DNA of 9,901 bases, from NCBI GenBank assembly GCA_023423605.1, contig JAFAFF010000067.1, positions 1 through 9,901 on the forward strand, written 5' to 3'. Of the stretch, positions 7,226-9,901 are shown piece after piece; the stretch's first letter is position 1; every line of letters begins with the position of its first letter. This DNA is from Pseudomonadota bacterium. Its GTDB lineage: Bacteria; Pseudomonadota; Gammaproteobacteria; Xanthomonadales; Xanthomonadaceae. The notes below the pieces were generated by a model. It did no database searches and had not been told where the DNA came from. It worked only from the letters and a program-made list of their open reading frames with translations. A program made the translations under genes and the position numbers.

Positions 7226-8514
7226 GCAGCCGGCGCGTCGGCGAACAGCGAGCCCTGGCGGGGGGGCGGGGCCAGGCGCGCGCGCAGCGTTGCCGGGTCG
7301 TCCAGCTGCCGGCGCGGGTGATGATCCGCCAGTTGCACGAACGGCAGCAGCTTGCTCATCGGGGCCTTCAGGCGAGCGACATCGGCCACCCGGAGGCGGG
7401 CATGCCGACGTGCCATGAGCACGCGCTTGACGTTGCGCACGCCGAGCCCCGGCACGCGCAGCAGCATTTCCTTCGGCGCACGGTTGAGGTCCACCGGGAA
7501 ACGTTCCGGGTTGCGGATCGCCCAGGCCATCTTCGGGTCGATATCCAGGTCCAGCATGCCGCCCTCGGTGGTGGCTGCGATCTCCTGCACCTGGTAGCCA
7601 TAGAAGCGCAGCAACCAGTCGGCCTGGTACAGCCGGTGCTCGCGCTGCAGCGGTGGCGGCTGCAGGGGCAGCTGCCGGCTGGCATCCGGTATGGGGCTGA
7701 AAGCGGAGAAGTACACGCGGCGCATCCGGTAACTGCCATACAGCGCATCGGCGGTGGTCAGGATCTGCTGGTCGCTGGCGCCATCGGCACCGACGATCAT
7801 CTGCGTACTCTGTCCTGCCGGAGCGAAGCGCGGTGCGCGGGCGCGGGCGACCCGCGAATTCGCGGCCCGCGATATCGGTGCGGCCAACGGCATCGCCCGG
7901 GCTTCCCTGGATTCATCGATGCGCCAGCGCAGTTCCCCCATCGCGCCACGGATGGAGCCCACGGTCTTTTCCGGCGCGAACGTTGCCAGCCCGTCTTCGG
8001 TGGGCAGCTCCACATTGATGGACAGCCGGTCGGCATGGCGCCCGGCGGCGGCGAGCAGTTCCGGGGACGCTTCCGGGATGGTCTTGAGATGGATGTAACC
8101 GCCGAAGCGATGCTCCTCGCGCAGCTGCCGGGCCACTTCCACCATCTGCTCCATGGTGTAGTCCGCATTGCGGATGATGCCACTGGATAGAAACAGCCCT
8201 TCGATGTAGTTGCGCTTGTAGAAATCCAGGGTCAGCGCGACGACCTCGGCGACGCTGAACCGCGCGCGCTGCACGTTGCTGGACACCCGGTTGATGCAGT
8301 AGGCGCAGTCGTAGATGCAGAAATTGGTCAGCAGGATCTTCAGCAGGGAAACGCAGCGCCCATCCGGCGTATAGCTGTGGCAGATGCCGCTGCCTTCGGT
8401 GCTGCCGACGCCACCGGATGCGCGCGAATCTCGTCTGCCTGCGCCGCTGGAGGCGCAGGAGGCATCGTATTTGGCAGCGTCGGCAAGGACGGCCAGCTTG
8501 CGGATGGTTTCCAT
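7222..8514 (-). CDS. Putative DNA modification/repair radical SAM protein (UdgX-linked)
   Basis: This 430-residue protein belongs to the radical SAM family that habitually accompanies DUF4130/UdgX genes. The 4Fe-4S/SAM motif is CIYDCAYC (66-73, CX3CX2C). Family-typical flanks include KLAVLADAAKYDASCASSG (6-24), GICHSYTPDGRC (43-54), LSSGIIRNADYTMEQM (109-124) and PAGQSTQMIVGAD (232-244). Near the C-terminus, PVDLNRAPKEMLLRVPGLGV (340-359) is a helix-hairpin-helix, which suggests DNA binding. Extra cysteines at 20, 45 and 54 may matter for a second cluster or for structure; this is inference. The start is an ATG with a modest AGG eight bases upstream, just beyond a strong hairpin. Residues about 207-226 form an Ala/Arg-rich stretch encoded by palindromic GC-rich DNA. 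The stop overlaps the downstream fusion gene. The reaction catalysed is not known to me. Confidence 0.9.
   Translation of the reverse strand: METIRKLAVLADAAKYDASCASSGAGRRDSRASGGVGSTEGSGICHSYTPDGRCVSLLKILLTNFCIYDCAYCINRVSSNVQRARFSVAEVVALTLDFYKRNYIEGLFLSSGIIRNADYTMEQMVEVARQLREEHRFGGYIHLKTIPEASPELLAAAGRHADRLSINVELPTEDGLATFAPEKTVGSIRGAMGELRWRIDESREARAMPLAAPISRAANSRVARARAPRFAPAGQSTQMIVGADGASDQQILTTADALYGSYRMRRVYFSAFSPIPDASRQLPLQPPPLQREHRLYQADWLLRFYGYQVQEIAATTEGGMLDLDIDPKMAWAIRNPERFPVDLNRAPKEMLLRVPGLGVRNVKRVLMARRHARLRVADVARLKAPMSKLLPFVQLADHHPRRQLDDPATLRARLAPPPRQGSLFADAPAA
7842..7871. repeat. Nested GC-rich palindromes inside the radical SAM gene
   Basis: A perfect 14-bp palindrome, CCGCGAATTCGCGG, occupies 7852-7865. 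It overlaps CGCGGG (7842-7847) / CCCGCG (7851-7856) with a 3-nt spacer, and the outer pair CGCGGGC (7842-7848) / GCCCGCG (7865-7871). The DNA encodes residues of the variable Ala/Arg-rich linker just before the conserved PRFAPAGQSTQM segment. Confidence 0.75.
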
Positions 8515-8527
8515 CAGGAAAACCTAG

Positions 8528-8560
8528 CCGGGCAGCGTCTCATCCCATGAGACGCCCCGG
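8528..8560 (-). terminator. Strong hairpin between pilU and the radical SAM gene (terminator or leader structure)
   Basis: GCGTCTCAT (8535-8543) and ATGAGACGC (8547-8555) form a perfect 9-bp stem around a 3-nt loop. The pairing is extended by CCGGG (8528-8532) with CCCGG (8556-8560) across a 2-nt bulge. On the - strand it is followed by CTAGGTTTTCC, so only four U residues occur, five bases past the stem, giving a weak intrinsic terminator for pilU. It also ends two bases before the AGG used by the radical SAM gene and may influence that gene's translation. Confidence 0.55.
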
Positions 8561-8636
8561 TGGTCACCTGAAGCGTTCATTCTCTGCCGGCGCTTGATGC
8601 ATGCGCGATGGACCGTGCGCGCCGTCGCTGTGGGCT

Positions 8637-9764
8637 TCAGAAACCGTGGCTGATGCCCGGCGCGCTGCCGGAAAAATCCGCGTAGGGATCGTGTTCGCCA
8701 CTGCTGCCTTCGGACAGGCGGAACTTGAGCGCCAGGCCATCGCGTGAGTCCGCCGCGCGCAGTGCTTCCTCGACATCGATGGTGCCGTCCTTGGCCATCC
8801 GGAACAGGCACTGGTCAAAACTCTCCATGCCTTCTTCCAGGGAAGCCTCCATGGCGGCCTTGATCTCGTGCACCTGGCCGCGGCGCAGCAGGTCGCGGAT
8901 CATCGGCGTGTTGATCAGCACTTCGGTGGCCGGCAGGCGGCGCCCGTCCATGCCCTTCACCAGGCGTTGGCTGACCACCGCACGCAGGTTCAGCGACAGG
9001 TTCATCAGCACGTTGCGGTGCGCGCTTTCCGGGAAGAAATTCAGGATGCGTTCGATGGTCTGGTCGGCATTGTTCGAATGCAGGGTCGCCAGGCACAGAT
9101 GGCCGGTTTCGGCGAAGGCGATGGCGGCCTCCATGGTTTCCGCGTCCAGGATCTCGCCGATCAGGATCACGTCCGGGGCTTCACGCATGGCGTTCTTCAA
9201 CGCGTTATGGAACGCATGCGTATCCAGCCCGACCTCGCGCTGGTTGACGATCGACATCTTGTGCTTGTGCAGGTACTCGATCGGATCCTCGATGGTGAGG
9301 ATGTGCCCGGTCGTGGTGCTGTTGCGATGGTCGATCATCGACGCCAGCGAGGTGGACTTGCCTGACCCGGTGGACCCCACCACCAGCACCAGCCCGCGCG
9401 GAGTCATGATGACGTCCTTCAGCACCTGCGGCAGGTTCAGCTCTTCGATGCTCGGGATCCGGCTGCGGATGGCGCGGATGACCATGCCGACCTCGCCCCG
9501 CTGCTTGAACACGTTCACGCGGAAGCGCCCGGTATCGGCCAGCGCGATCGCCATGTTCAGCTCCAGGTCGCGCTCGAACTGCGGCACCTGGCCTTCGTCC
9601 ATCAGCGAGTAGGCGATCTTCTTGACCATGCCCGGCGGCAGGCCGGTATTGCCCAGCGGGTAAAGCTTGCCCTCGATCTTGATGTGCACCGGCGCACCGG
9701 TGGTCAAAAACATGTCCGAAGCGTTCTTTTCGGTCATCAGCTTCAGGAAGTAGCCGATATCCAT
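8637..9764 (-). CDS. pilU: Type IV pilus retraction ATPase PilU
   Basis: PilU is a hexameric cytoplasmic ATPase at the base of the type IV pilus that works with PilT to depolymerise pilin and retract the fibre, supporting twitching. The 375-residue protein has the N-terminal signature DIGYFLKLMTEKNASDMFL (2-20), Walker A GSTGSGKST (130-138), an acidic box TIEDPIEYLH (157-166), Walker B-region DVILIGEILD (198-207) and His box HLCLATLHSNNA (222-233). NADQTIERILNFFP (232-245) and the long C-terminus past residue 340 favour PilU over PilT. The start at 9764 is preferred: it follows GGGGA by eight bases and gives the standard PilU N-terminus, whereas the ATG at 9803 would add 13 uncharacteristic residues. 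One oddity is GEILD where retraction ATPases usually have GEIRD. pilT, its usual upstream neighbour, is not visible in the remaining 137 bases. Confidence 0.95.
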   Translation of the reverse strand: MDIGYFLKLMTEKNASDMFLTTGAPVHIKIEGKLYPLGNTGLPPGMVKKIAYSLMDEGQVPQFERDLELNMAIALADTGRFRVNVFKQRGEVGMVIRAIRSRIPSIEELNLPQVLKDVIMTPRGLVLVVGSTGSGKSTSLASMIDHRNSTTTGHILTIEDPIEYLHKHKMSIVNQREVGLDTHAFHNALKNAMREAPDVILIGEILDAETMEAAIAFAETGHLCLATLHSNNADQTIERILNFFPESAHRNVLMNLSLNLRAVVSQRLVKGMDGRRLPATEVLINTPMIRDLLRRGQVHEIKAAMEASLEEGMESFDQCLFRMAKDGTIDVEEALRAADSRDGLALKFRLSEGSSGEHDPYADFSGSAPGISHGF

Positions 9765-9772
9765 CGCGTTTT

Positions 9773-9777
9773 TCCCC
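9773..9777 (-). promoter_or_regulatory. Ribosome binding site of pilU
   Basis: GGGGA on the - strand lies eight bases before the ATG at 9764. It decides between this start and the in-frame ATG at 9803. Confidence 0.75.
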
Positions 9778-9901
9778 AAACGAACCGCCGCTGCCCGTTG
9801 CAAGCACGGTATCGGCTTGACGACAATGGCCGCGCACCTTCAACCGGCACGGCCTCCCCTATGAATCGACGTAGCTTCGCACAAATGCGCCAATGCCTGT
9901 A
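9778..9901. other. Region upstream of pilU with no assignable gene
   Basis: No coding sequence here resembles a known protein on either strand. On the - strand, one frame ends at a TAG (9861-9859) after 13 codons from the window edge and another at a TGA a little later; either could be the tail of an upstream gene, but I do not recognise the residues. An ATG at 9861 on the + strand opens a short frame to the edge without a ribosome binding site. The pilU promoter may lie here, but I see no convincing -35/-10 pair. Confidence 0.4.

Noticed and set aside
5876..8190. Two long + strand open frames (5876-7021 and 7018-8190) antisense to the UdgX fusion and radical SAM genes
   Set aside because: Both oppose strongly conserved coding sequence and have the His/Arg/Gln-rich composition typical of antisense frames in high-GC DNA.
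8725..9612. 295-codon + strand open frame antisense to pilU
   Set aside because: It is a Ser/Arg-rich shadow of the conserved ATPase with no family resemblance.
9861..9901. Possible start of a divergent + strand gene at ATG 9861
   Set aside because: Only 13 codons are visible, there is no ribosome binding site (the preceding bases are CCTCCC), and no protein is recognisable.

Overview
The window is GC-rich chromosomal DNA, and its gene content and protein signatures suggest a gammaproteobacterium of the Xanthomonadaceae/Lysobacterales type, close to Stenotrophomonas or Xanthomonas. This is inferred from recognised protein families, high-GC codon use and a type IV pilus retraction gene; no rRNA or other taxonomic marker is present. 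Nearly all of the sequence is coding. I see no mobile element, tRNA, rRNA, CRISPR array or prophage gene.

Layout. (1) 1-2193, + strand: a TonB-dependent outer-membrane receptor of the heme/hemoglobin class, whose N-terminus lies outside the window. It converges on (2) 2265-3671, - strand: an RhlE-type DEAD-box RNA helicase, with a strong bidirectional terminator hairpin between the two. (3) 3672-4097: a 426-bp divergent intergenic region with possible promoters and a 13-bp direct repeat. (4) 4098-5758, + strand: a two-gene operon for the last two steps of tyrosine/homogentisate breakdown, a short-form fumarylacetoacetate hydrolase followed, with a 4-bp overlap, by maleylacetoacetate isomerase. 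(5) 5783-8514, - strand: a translationally coupled pair. The upstream gene (7222-8514) is a radical SAM protein with a C-terminal helix-hairpin-helix. The downstream gene (5783-7225) is a fusion of DUF4130 with a UdgX-type uracil-DNA-binding domain. (6) 8637-9764, - strand: the type IV pilus retraction ATPase PilU, separated from the radical SAM gene by 122 bp containing a strong hairpin. (7) 9765-9901: the upstream edge, with no gene I can assign.

How the genes work together. The FAH and MAAI genes form a metabolic unit that turns maleylacetoacetate into fumarate and acetoacetate; the upstream homogentisate dioxygenase is not in the window. The radical SAM/DUF4130-UdgX pair is the most intriguing part. 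It is a recurrent bacterial gene association in which UdgX is known to bind uracil-DNA and crosslink covalently to it, while the roles of the radical SAM and DUF4130 partners remain unsettled. The receptor (iron/heme uptake), helicase (RNA remodelling) and PilU (twitching) are apparently independent neighbours.
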